This document shows positions 34,869-41,596 of a stretch of 41,596 nt of DNA, piece after piece (position 1 is the stretch's first letter; each line of letters opens with the position of its first letter). Source of the stretch: Terriglobia bacterium (lineage in GTDB: Bacteria > Acidobacteriota > Terriglobia > Acidiferrales > UBA7541); NCBI GenBank assembly GCA_020073705.1, contig JAIQES010000040.1, positions 1 to 41,596 of the forward strand. Direction: 5' to 3'. The position numbers and the translations under genes are program-made. The notes beneath the pieces were generated by a model that was given only the letters and a program-made list of their open reading frames with translations, was not told where the DNA came from and searched no databases.

Positions 34869-35831
34869 ATGATTGCACCGGCACAAACCGGGAATTTGGC
34901 GTCTCTGGCGCACCTCGATCTTGAACAAGAGATCGCGCGGTTGAAGCGCGAGATGAATGCCGTCATTCTGGCGCACTACTATCAGGACTCAGAAATTCAG
35001 GACCTGGCGGATTTTGTGGGCGACAGCCTGCAACTTTCCCAGCAGGCCGCGGCCACTTCGGCGGATGTGATCGTCTTTGCCGGAGTGCTTTTCATGGCCG
35101 AGACGGCCAAGATTCTGAATCCCGATAAGCTTGTCCTGCTCCCGGACCTGAAGGCGGGCTGCTCTCTGGCCGACGGTTGCCCGGCGCATCTGTTCCGGCC
35201 GTTCCGCGCGCGCTATCCAGATCACATCGTTGTCAGCTACATCAATTGCAGCGCAGAGGTCAAAGCGCTGAGCGACATCATCTGTACATCGAGCAACGCG
35301 GAGAAAATCATCCGCCAGATCCCGCCCGAGCAGCCCATCCTCTTCGCTCCCGACCAGCATCTCGGACGCTATCTGATGAAGAAAACAGGCCGGGAACTGC
35401 GGCTCTGGCCGGGGAGCTGCATGGTCCACGAGATGTTTTCCGAGCGAAGTCTGGTGCAGTTGAAGCAGCGCCACCCTCAGGCCATGGTCCTGGCTCATCC
35501 CGAGTGCGCCGAAGCCGTCCTGCGCCACGCGGACTACGTGGGCTCGACGACCGGGATACTGAACTATGCAAAGCAGAGTCCGGCGAATGAGTTCATTGTC
35601 GCCACCGAAAGCGGCATCCTTCACCAGATGGAGAAGGCCTGCCCGGAGAAAACTTTTATTTCCGCTCCGGGCGAGGGGGGATGCGTTTGCAGCGAATGTC
35701 CTCATATGAAGCTCAACACCATGGAGAAGCTCTATCTCTGCATGAAGAACCGGAAGCCGGAAATCACGCTGGATGAAGAATTGCGCCAGCGAGCTTTGCA
35801 ACCCATCGTCCGGATGCTGGAGATGAGCTAG
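34869..35831 (+). CDS. nadA: quinolinate synthase
   Basis: 320 residues. [4Fe-4S] enzyme condensing iminoaspartate with dihydroxyacetone phosphate to quinolinate, in the cytosol. ATG 34869 gives the normal N-terminus; the longer frame reads back into ssrA. Motifs: HYYQ (36-39), [20 protein letters not shown], Cys98 in [23 protein letters not shown], and the C-terminal [13 protein letters not shown]. Cluster ligands are expected among these three cysteine segments. No Shine-Dalgarno sequence is visible. nadC follows after 20 bp and nadB after nadC, giving the complete aspartate-to-nicotinate-mononucleotide route. Confidence 0.96.
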   Translation: MIAPAQTGNLASLAHLDLEQEIARLKREMNAVILAHYYQDSEIQDLADFVGDSLQLSQQAAATSADVIVFAGVLFMAETAKILNPDKLVLLPDLKAGCSLADGCPAHLFRPFRARYPDHIVVSYINCSAEVKALSDIICTSSNAEKIIRQIPPEQPILFAPDQHLGRYLMKKTGRELRLWPGSCMVHEMFSERSLVQLKQRHPQAMVLAHPECAEAVLRHADYVGSTTGILNYAKQSPANEFIVATESGILHQMEKACPEKTFISAPGEGGCVCSECPHMKLNTMEKLYLCMKNRKPEITLDEELRQRALQPIVRMLEMS

Positions 35832-35851
35832 AAATCGTCCCCCTTCTCCCA

Positions 35852-36718
35852 ATGTCCCCCTTACTAGACGCGTCCGCGTGCCACAACCTGTTGCGCTCAT
35901 TTCTAGCCGAAGACCTTGGCGCCGGGGACATTACCACGGACACGGTAGTGTCCGCCGCCCAGCGCGCCCGCGGCGAGGTGATCGCCAAGGCGCCGCTGGT
36001 CCTTGCAGGAATTGAATTGTTCGCTGAGGTTTTTCGCCTCCTGGACTCCACAACAGACGCGGAAATCAGCCGCCACGACGGCGAAGAAATCGAGCCGGGC
36101 CAAATCCCGGCACGCCTGAGGGCATCTGCCCGCGCGCTGCTCACCGGCGAACGCGTGGCGTTGAATCTGTTGCAGCGCCTGAGCGGCGTCGCCACACTCA
36201 CACGGCGGTTTGTGCGGGCGGTCGAAGGCACGGGCGCGAAAATTCTCGATACGCGAAAGACCACACCGGGCCTTCGCGCGCTCGAAAAGTATGCGGTTCG
36301 CGCCGGAGGCGGCCACAATCACCGCAAAGATCTGGGCGAAGCCGTCCTGATCAAAGAGAACCACATCCGCCTGGCCGGCGGCGTGGCGGCGGCGCTCAAA
36401 GCCGCGCAAGCAGCCAGGGGCCGAGCCGCATGGATCGAAATCGAGGTGACGAATCTGGACGAATTGCGCGCTGCGCTCGCCCACGGCCCGGATATCATCC
36501 TGCTCGACAACATGAGCCCGGCGCTCGTGCGTCAAGCCGTCGGGAATGTGAGGACGCATGATCCTGCACATAAGATTCGCACCGAAGCCTCCGGCGGTAT
36601 CACTCTCGAGACCGTCCGGGAATTCGCAGAAGCAGGTGTGGATTGGATTTCCGTCGGGGCACTGACCCATTCCGCCCCAGCCGTGGACTTGAGCTTCGAG
36701 ATCGAGTCACTTTATTGA
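35852..36718 (+). CDS. nadC: nicotinate-nucleotide pyrophosphorylase (quinolinate phosphoribosyltransferase)
   Basis: 288 residues. Converts quinolinate and PRPP to nicotinate mononucleotide and CO2. Family motifs are complete: EDLGAGDITTD, ALNLLQRLSGVAT, LDTRKTTPGLR, EKYAVRAGGGHNHRKDL, IKENHI, IEIEVTNLDE, ILLDNMSP, EASGGI and ISVGALTHSAPAVDLS. Start ATG 35852 is set by length and by the short distance to nadA; it lacks a Shine-Dalgarno sequence, so translation may depend on coupling with nadA. The gene sits between nadA and nadB. Confidence 0.97.
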   Translation: MSPLLDASACHNLLRSFLAEDLGAGDITTDTVVSAAQRARGEVIAKAPLVLAGIELFAEVFRLLDSTTDAEISRHDGEEIEPGQIPARLRASARALLTGERVALNLLQRLSGVATLTRRFVRAVEGTGAKILDTRKTTPGLRALEKYAVRAGGGHNHRKDLGEAVLIKENHIRLAGGVAAALKAAQAARGRAAWIEIEVTNLDELRAALAHGPDIILLDNMSPALVRQAVGNVRTHDPAHKIRTEASGGITLETVREFAEAGVDWISVGALTHSAPAVDLSFEIESLY

Positions 36719-36898
36719 GATCTTTCTGTCCACACGGCATTTGTTGTAGTCTGTGTCCCCGATTGTGCCGGGATGCCCAAACCGCGCTTCAGAGGCGTGG
36801 CCTTTGCTGATGATTCACAGAAAACCCTCGTCCCGGTCGAACCGCGACGAGCTACAACACCAGCGACGATTTCGACGGAGCAACAGGGAGCCAATGTG

Positions 36899-38464
36899 AT
36901 GCAAGACTCGATTCAAACCGACATTCTCGTCATCGGCAGCGGTCTGGGAGGTCTGGCGGCCGCGTGGGTCGCCGCAAAGCGGGGCTGCGAGGTCACACTG
37001 CTGACGCGCGCGTCGAATCCCGAGGACAGCAACACCTACCGGGCGCAGGGCGGGATCATTTATCGCAACCTCGGGGAGTCGCCCGACCAACTCATCGCGG
37101 ATATCCTCGCTGCGGGCGCTGGACTGAGTTCTCCCGAATCGGCCGCGCTACTGAGCCGTGAAGGTCCGCGCCTGGTGAAGGAAATCTTGATTGACGAGCT
37201 TCGCGTCCCGTTTGATTCCTCTCCGAAGAATCCCGCAGAGCTCGATCTGACCTCCGAGGCAGGCCATTCCCTGCCGCGCATCATCCACTACAAGGATCAG
37301 ACCGGCTTAGCGATCGAGCGGGCGTTCTTTGAACGGGTCCGTTCCCACCCGAAAGTGAAGGTGGTCTCAAGTGCCACCGCGGTGGATCTGTTGACGCCAT
37401 CGCACCACTCTGTCGAACCCACGGATGTTTATCGCCCGCTCACCTGCGTCGGGGCGTATGTGCTCGACCAGAAGACGGGGAAAATCTTTCCCATCTTGGC
37501 CAAGGAGACCATCCTCGCGACTGGCGGGCTCGGTAGCGTATTTCTGCACACGACAAATCCCCCAGGGGCGCGCGGCGACGGCATTGCCATGGCCTACCGC
37601 GCCGGGGCTCGCTGCACCAACATGCAGTACGTGCAATTCCACCCCACGGCGCTGTTAGCCCCGGATGGCTGCTTCCTAATCTCGGAGACGGTGCGCGGTG
37701 AAGGCGGCCGCCTCGTAGATCGCCACGGGAAGGAATTCATGCAACGGTTCCATCCAGCGGGCTCGCTTGCTACGCGTGACGTCGTGGCACGCGCTATCTA
37801 TCAGACGATGCTCGAATCGGGCGAGTCCTGCGTCTATCTCGACATCACGCACAAGCCTGCCGAGCAGCTTCGCGAGCGCTTCCCCGGCATCTACGCAGTC
37901 TGCTTCGAGCGCGGGATTGACCTCACACGCGAGCCGATCCCGGTCGTACCCGCGGCACACTACAGTTGCGGCGGCATTGCTACGGACGATTGCGGACGAA
38001 CGACAGTTGACCGCCTGCGAGCCGTCGGCGAGGTCGCGTGCACCGGCCTGCATGGCGCCAACCGCCTCGCCAGCACGTCTTTGCTCGAATGCCTGGTCTG
38101 GGGAACGCGCGCCGGGGCACAAGCCAGCGAACGCATCACACGAGGCGACAGCTTCTACTTTCCAGAAATCGCCGGCTGGCGCTACGAGCGTGAGTTGGCC
38201 GATCCCGCGCTCATTTCTCAGGATTGGCTCACAATCCAGCACACCATGTGGAATTACGTGGGGTTGATCCGCAGCGAGAAGAGGCTCAATCGCGCCATGC
38301 GAGTCTTGCGTGAGCTCGATCTCGAGATTGCGCGTTTCTACGAGAAGTGCGAAATTAGCGATTCCATCATCGGCCTCCGCAACGGCATCCTGACGGCGCT
38401 GTTGATCCTGGGCGCAGCCGAACAGTCTCGCGAGAGCCGCGGCTGCCACTACCGCATCGATTAA
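36899..38464 (+). CDS. nadB: L-aspartate oxidase
   Basis: 521 residues from ATG 36899 (GGGAG 10 bp upstream); a frame open to 36773 would add 42 residues without a ribosome site. FAD enzyme oxidising L-aspartate to iminoaspartate, the substrate of NadA. Seen are the FAD motif IGSGLGGLAAAW, the succinate dehydrogenase/fumarate reductase family segments YRAQGGI, ILATGGLGSVF, QFHPTAL, SETVRGEGG, AAHYSCGGI and GLHGANRLASTSLLECLVWG, and a helical C-terminal domain with RSEKRLNRA. The gap to nadC is 180 bp, so it could have its own promoter. The last 4 bp overlap the convergent amidohydrolase gene. Confidence 0.96.
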   Translation: MQDSIQTDILVIGSGLGGLAAAWVAAKRGCEVTLLTRASNPEDSNTYRAQGGIIYRNLGESPDQLIADILAAGAGLSSPESAALLSREGPRLVKEILIDELRVPFDSSPKNPAELDLTSEAGHSLPRIIHYKDQTGLAIERAFFERVRSHPKVKVVSSATAVDLLTPSHHSVEPTDVYRPLTCVGAYVLDQKTGKIFPILAKETILATGGLGSVFLHTTNPPGARGDGIAMAYRAGARCTNMQYVQFHPTALLAPDGCFLISETVRGEGGRLVDRHGKEFMQRFHPAGSLATRDVVARAIYQTMLESGESCVYLDITHKPAEQLRERFPGIYAVCFERGIDLTREPIPVVPAAHYSCGGIATDDCGRTTVDRLRAVGEVACTGLHGANRLASTSLLECLVWGTRAGAQASERITRGDSFYFPEIAGWRYERELADPALISQDWLTIQHTMWNYVGLIRSEKRLNRAMRVLRELDLEIARFYEKCEISDSIIGLRNGILTALLILGAAEQSRESRGCHYRID

Positions 38465-39507
38465 CGCCCAATCGGTTTAGAGGCCATCTGGCAAGACGCT
38501 GCGTTTAGAATTGCTGCTGGCGTCTTACTAATAATATTTTCCAGATCATCTCTGAATATATTCGGATTTCTTCGAATGACGCCTACAGGATCATCCTCTC
38601 CAAACGGATAGTCGCTACCGAAGAGGATGCGTTGCGCTCCAACACGCCGGACTAGGGCCTCCAGGACGGTTGGGTCGTAGACACATGAATCATAGTAAAA
38701 GCACTGCAAGTATTCGCTGGGAAGCCGCGTTAGATTTTGTGCGCTGACCGGATGATGGGAGGCGTTTCGGTCCAGCCTGCCGGTGTAATGTGGCAGGTAT
38801 CCACCACCGTGCACGATAATGACCGTGACGTCGGGAAACGCGTCGAAGATCCCCTCGTAGATAAGCGACGCCATCACCAAGGTCTCTTCGATGGGCTGGC
38901 CGACGCCGTTCCAGAGGGCATATTTCTGGAAGTGCGGGTCCACAACCCCGTGAGGATGAATGAGAACTGGGATGCGGAGTTGCTGGACCGCCTCCCAAAA
39001 CGGGCGGAATTTGGGATCGCCCAAATAGACGCCACCGGTGTTCGATGAAACGTTTGCGATCCTCAAACCAAGCGTGGACACGGCGTAGTCCATTTCCGTG
39101 AGAGCCAAACCCATGTCTTGCATCGGTAAAGTGAACGTGCCGGTGAAACGCTGTGGGTGCATCTGTACCCAGCGGGCGATCTGCTCATTGGCGCGCCGAT
39201 CCAGCTCTGCGGCGAGCCGCGGTTCCGCCCACCAGGTGCTTTGAGACACCAGGCTGGTGGAGATAACGTTGATGTCAACGCCGTTCCGATTCATGTCGCT
39301 GATCTGCACGGCTGGTTCCACCATGCGCGAGAATATTTCCCAGCGAGATGATCCTTTGTCCGGCAAGTTCATGGGACGAGCGCCGAATCCGCTGACGACG
39401 TTGTGGTTGACTGTTTTTGCATAGATCTCCGGTTCGACCACATGCGCGTGGAAATCGATTACAGGGAAGATTTTCCCGCTTTGTATAGGGTGAATTTCAT
39501 CGGTCAT
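38461..39507 (-). CDS. amidohydrolase 2 family (ACMSD-like) decarboxylase
   Basis: 348 residues from ATG 39507 (GGAGG 9 bp upstream). TIM-barrel metal enzyme with DFHAH (18-22), the LIHPHG histidine, VIIVHGGGY and the FGSDYPFGEDDP aspartate, the pattern of the ACMSD/gamma-resorcylate/5-carboxyvanillate decarboxylase family. These remove a carboxylate from aromatic or muconate-type acids. The exact substrate is not readable. The MFS transporter gene 25 bp upstream on the same strand supports an aromatic-acid uptake and decarboxylation unit. Its convergence with nadB is probably chance, since the ACMSD step belongs to tryptophan degradation and not to the aspartate route of NAD synthesis encoded here. 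Confidence 0.85.
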   Translation of the reverse strand: MTDEIHPIQSGKIFPVIDFHAHVVEPEIYAKTVNHNVVSGFGARPMNLPDKGSSRWEIFSRMVEPAVQISDMNRNGVDINVISTSLVSQSTWWAEPRLAAELDRRANEQIARWVQMHPQRFTGTFTLPMQDMGLALTEMDYAVSTLGLRIANVSSNTGGVYLGDPKFRPFWEAVQQLRIPVLIHPHGVVDPHFQKYALWNGVGQPIEETLVMASLIYEGIFDAFPDVTVIIVHGGGYLPHYTGRLDRNASHHPVSAQNLTRLPSEYLQCFYYDSCVYDPTVLEALVRRVGAQRILFGSDYPFGEDDPVGVIRRNPNIFRDDLENIISKTPAAILNAASCQMASKPIGR

Positions 39508-39532
39508 AAGCAGCCTCCATGGCTTTCGTTTT

Positions 39533-40933
39533 TCAGGGGGACAGCTCTTCCAGCAGCCGGCCTTTCGTTTCCGTGGCCCCTAGGACAGTCACCAGACAGC
39601 CCAGCAGAGCTATGCTTCCGAATAGAAGAAATACGGAGCGGACACCGTGCGAGGTGAGCATGTAAGCGACGACATTCGGGCCAATTGCAGATGCCAGGCG
39701 GAGCCACGCGCTGGCGATACTGCAACCGAACGCACGAATTCGGGTCGGATAGAGCTCTGTTGTATACAGATACAGGATGAGTGAGATCGTCGAGATAAAG
39801 AAAAAACTGGCGCTCGAGCACGCGAGAACTACAGTCACCCGGTCTGCGCCAAGGAACCACAGCGCGCATAACGACACGCCACCCCCGAAAAAAGCGCCTA
39901 GAAACCACCTGCGGCGCCCCACCCGGTCAATCAGAAAAGCGCAGGTTGTCGATCCCACGAATCCGATACTTTGTGTGATAAGGCCATAGCCTAACGCTTT
40001 GGCGAGTGAAACGTGAAACACAGTGCGATAGAGAGTCGGGAGCCACGTGATCAGGCCATACGTCACCACGTAGCAGGAAAACCACAACATCCATACCACC
40101 AGCGTGCGGCGAAGATAGATCCCCCTGAAGATTTCACTCCACCGAGAGATTTCGGTGTCACGAAGAACGATGGACTCGGCGGGAACCGGTGCCGGAAGCG
40201 TACCGCCCGACGCGACGATCGACTGTTCAATCTGCGTAACGATTTCGTCCGCTTCTTGGAGCCTGCCTTTGGATGCCAGCCAGCGCGGAGATTCAGGCAG
40301 CAGGCGCCTCAAAAACACGACCAGGATGGCGGGCACTGCGCCAATATAGAACATCGTTTGCCAGCCGAGCCTCGGTACGATCCAGTATCCGAGGATTGCC
40401 GTGCACAACAGGCCAAGCGGAAATACCAGCTCGTACAGAGCGAAAAAACGACCCCGGCCCTTCGCGCGCGCCATCTCGCTAATGTAAGCCGCCGCAACCG
40501 GCACTTCGCCACCGAGGCCGATGCCCTGAATGAAACGAAATACGATTAGCGAGTGAGCGTTCCAAGCCAGTGCGCAAAAGAGGCTCATAACCGCGAAGAT
40601 CAAGATCGTGAGACCCGCGATGCGAAGCCGCCCGAAGCGCTCGGCCAGCCACCCTGACAAGAGCGTTCCGATCAGCTGCCCGGCAAATCCCGAAGAAAGG
40701 ATCACTCCGATCTCTTGCGGACCTATTTTCCAGGAGACTGCGAGTACGGGCAAAACGAACGTCATCGCCAGCAGGTCGAAGCCGTCGAAGAACGTGGCTA
40801 CGCCAATAATTACTCGCGCGCGAATGTGCCAAGAGGAGACGGGGAGTCGCTCGATGCGCGCGATGATTCCTTGCGCTCCGGTTAAATCGGCGCTTTCGAC
40901 CGATCGAAGTGCCGCGACCTCATGCTCTGCCAT
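39533..40933 (-). CDS. MFS transporter, aromatic acid:H+ symporter-like
   Basis: 466 residues, 12 hydrophobic segments, start ATG 40933 with AAGGAA upstream. The AAHS-type signature in TM1, FFDGFDLLAMTFVLP, the loop 2-3 motif GWLAERFGRLRIAG and GIGLGGEVPVAAAYISE are present; the second half repeats RVGRRRW and YTTELYPTRIRAFG. This family imports benzoate-type acids with protons across the inner membrane. It is the first gene of a two-gene unit with the ACMSD-like enzyme. Upstream DNA is damaged by an IS30-type insertion, so other pathway genes may have been lost. Confidence 0.88.
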   Translation of the reverse strand: MAEHEVAALRSVESADLTGAQGIIARIERLPVSSWHIRARVIIGVATFFDGFDLLAMTFVLPVLAVSWKIGPQEIGVILSSGFAGQLIGTLLSGWLAERFGRLRIAGLTILIFAVMSLFCALAWNAHSLIVFRFIQGIGLGGEVPVAAAYISEMARAKGRGRFFALYELVFPLGLLCTAILGYWIVPRLGWQTMFYIGAVPAILVVFLRRLLPESPRWLASKGRLQEADEIVTQIEQSIVASGGTLPAPVPAESIVLRDTEISRWSEIFRGIYLRRTLVVWMLWFSCYVVTYGLITWLPTLYRTVFHVSLAKALGYGLITQSIGFVGSTTCAFLIDRVGRRRWFLGAFFGGGVSLCALWFLGADRVTVVLACSSASFFFISTISLILYLYTTELYPTRIRAFGCSIASAWLRLASAIGPNVVAYMLTSHGVRSVFLLFGSIALLGCLVTVLGATETKGRLLEELSP

Positions 40934-40973
40934 AGTTTCCTTGCACGCGTGTATGCGTTCGTCTAACCAAGGA

Positions 40974-41227
40974 TTAAGGCCGGAAATGCAGGCGACATTC
41001 TATACCCGGGGATGGGAGAGGGGACAAATTTTCCAACTCCTCAGCGCCAAACTTTTCGCAATAGAAATTAATTCGGTCCTGTTTGTGGCCATCGACACCG
41101 GTCGCCCAGCGAACAGGCGACAATAGTATTTTCCGCATTGACTGGCGGACGCCCAAAGTCCCGAAAAGCATCACCGTCGGAGCCATACACCATGCGAATA
41201 TTGGATGTGGACCACATTCCGATAAGC
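40974..41227 (-). pseudogene. possible decayed coding remnant between MFS gene and IS30 element
   Basis: Minus-strand frames here read protein-like stretches such as IRMVYGSDGDAFRDFGRPPVN (about 41138-41199) in one frame and INFYCEKFGAEELENL (about 41031-41078) in another. This suggests a frameshifted C-terminal fragment of a gene interrupted by the IS30 element. I cannot assign a family. Confidence 0.3.
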
Positions 41228-41596
41228 GGTGCCGGCTCAACCGGTCGATGCAACACCATCTGATATAAATTTTTTCTCTAAAGGTGGTGTTTATGACGCA
41301 AGAGAGACGGGTGAGGCTTTCTGCCACGCAGAAAGCCTCCCTGTGGAGCCGTTGGAAAGCGGGGCAGTCGTTGCATCAGATTGGGCGCGCGCTCGGCAAG
41401 GACCACGTGGTCATTCACTTTCTTTTGGCGCGTCATGGCGGGATTGCTCCGGCTGCCCGTCGACGATCGCTGCGAACGCTGACACTGGCCGAGCGAGAGG
41501 ACATCTCCCGCGGGATCGCTGGCGGATCGTCGCTCCGTGCAATCGCCAGAGGTCTGCAGCGTGCGGTGTCCACGGTGAGCCGGGAGGTGGCCCGCC
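41228..41596 (+). mobile_element. IS30-family insertion sequence, right part outside the window
   Basis: The probable left terminal inverted repeat begins near 41228 (CAACCGGTCGATGCAACACC at 41238-41257 resembles IS30-family ends) and lies about 35 bp before the transposase ATG. The element runs off the right edge, so the other end and target duplication cannot be seen. Confidence 0.65.
41293..41596 (+). CDS. IS30-family transposase, N-terminal part
   Basis: 101 residues visible from ATG 41293 (GGTGGT 5 bp upstream), open at the window end. Two helix-turn-helix segments are seen: KASLWSRWKAGQSLHQIGRALGK (about 14-36) and the IS30-type LTLAEREDISRGIAGGSSLRAIARGLQRAVSTVSREV (about 62-99). Both are typical of the DNA-binding half of IS30 transposases. 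The catalytic DDE half is outside the window. No frameshift or stop is visible. Confidence 0.9.
   Translation, partial: MTQERRVRLSATQKASLWSRWKAGQSLHQIGRALGKDHVVIHFLLARHGGIAPAARRRSLRTLTLAEREDISRGIAGGSSLRAIARGLQRAVSTVSREVAR

Noticed and set aside
38461-39507. ACMSD-like enzyme as part of the NAD pathway with nadABC
   Set aside because: The cluster encodes the aspartate route; ACMSD acts in tryptophan degradation, and the gene faces the other way and pairs with an aromatic-acid transporter.

Overview
The window is mostly one continuous block of soil-type, moderately G+C-rich bacterial DNA (about 1.82 kb to the right end). I infer an Acidobacteriota-like host from the gene repertoire: a CRP/FNR, universal-stress, Hsp20, P1B-ATPase and acyl-CoA-synthetase stress block, gltBD beside a LysR gene, a tmRNA-nadA-nadC-nadB cluster and a DUF2934-type Hsp20. 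No rRNA or other phylogenetic anchor is present, so the lineage is an inference. The first 1.8 kb does not belong with the rest. Positions 1-~980 carry the adk-map end of a very G+C-rich ribosomal-protein-type operon. Positions ~980-~1815 carry a divergent thioesterase/enoyl-CoA hydratase pair. Both junctions cut conserved genes in mid-domain on both sides, so the left end looks like a chimera of three DNA pieces.

Layout from 1.8 kb: truncated Tat-exported aldo/keto reductase, secreted metallophosphoesterase, GT-C-like membrane protein and MgtC/DUF4010 membrane protein (all minus, 1.8-6.8 kb). A CRP/FNR regulator (7.0-7.7 kb) is divergent from two small Cys-rich proteins of unknown function (7.9-8.7 kb). 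Next come a fused NDP-forming acyl-CoA synthetase-GNAT, a TPC-type P1B metal ATPase and a tandem UspA protein (minus, 9.0-14.7 kb), divergent from hsp20 (15.1 kb). GltD and GltB (minus, 16.0-22.0 kb) are divergent from a LysR regulator. An MsbA-like ABC exporter, MscL with a zinc-ribbon tail and an AsmA-family protein follow (23.4-28.0 kb). Six palindromes of the form GTGAy-N4-rTCAC lie in five intergenic regions (upstream of mgtC-like, crp/7938, usp, hsp20 and asmA). The encoded CRP/FNR protein has a CRP-type recognition helix (RExxxR) suited to GTGA, so I infer a local stress or low-oxygen regulon.

28.2-34.4 kb looks like an accessory island at the 3' end of the tmRNA gene. Three imperfect copies of the tmRNA 3' end lie at 28243, 33140 and 34267, two of them followed by paired TGGAAC repeats. 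The cargo is an ECF sigma/zinc-finger anti-sigma pair, two DinB-like proteins, a flavodiiron-type metallo-beta-lactamase protein, a SAM methyltransferase and two unknown small proteins. An 85-bp leader is duplicated in front of the first dinB and the MBL gene (74 of 85 positions identical by hand alignment). It overlaps an inverted repeat shared with the divergent sigma gene, suggesting a small sigma-controlled regulon.

34.4-38.5 kb holds ssrA (minus) and the aspartate-route NAD operon nadA-nadC-nadB (plus). 38.5-40.9 kb holds an ACMSD-like amidohydrolase and an aromatic-acid-type MFS transporter (minus). The right edge cuts an IS30-family element. No CRISPR array, tRNA, rRNA or complete prophage was seen.
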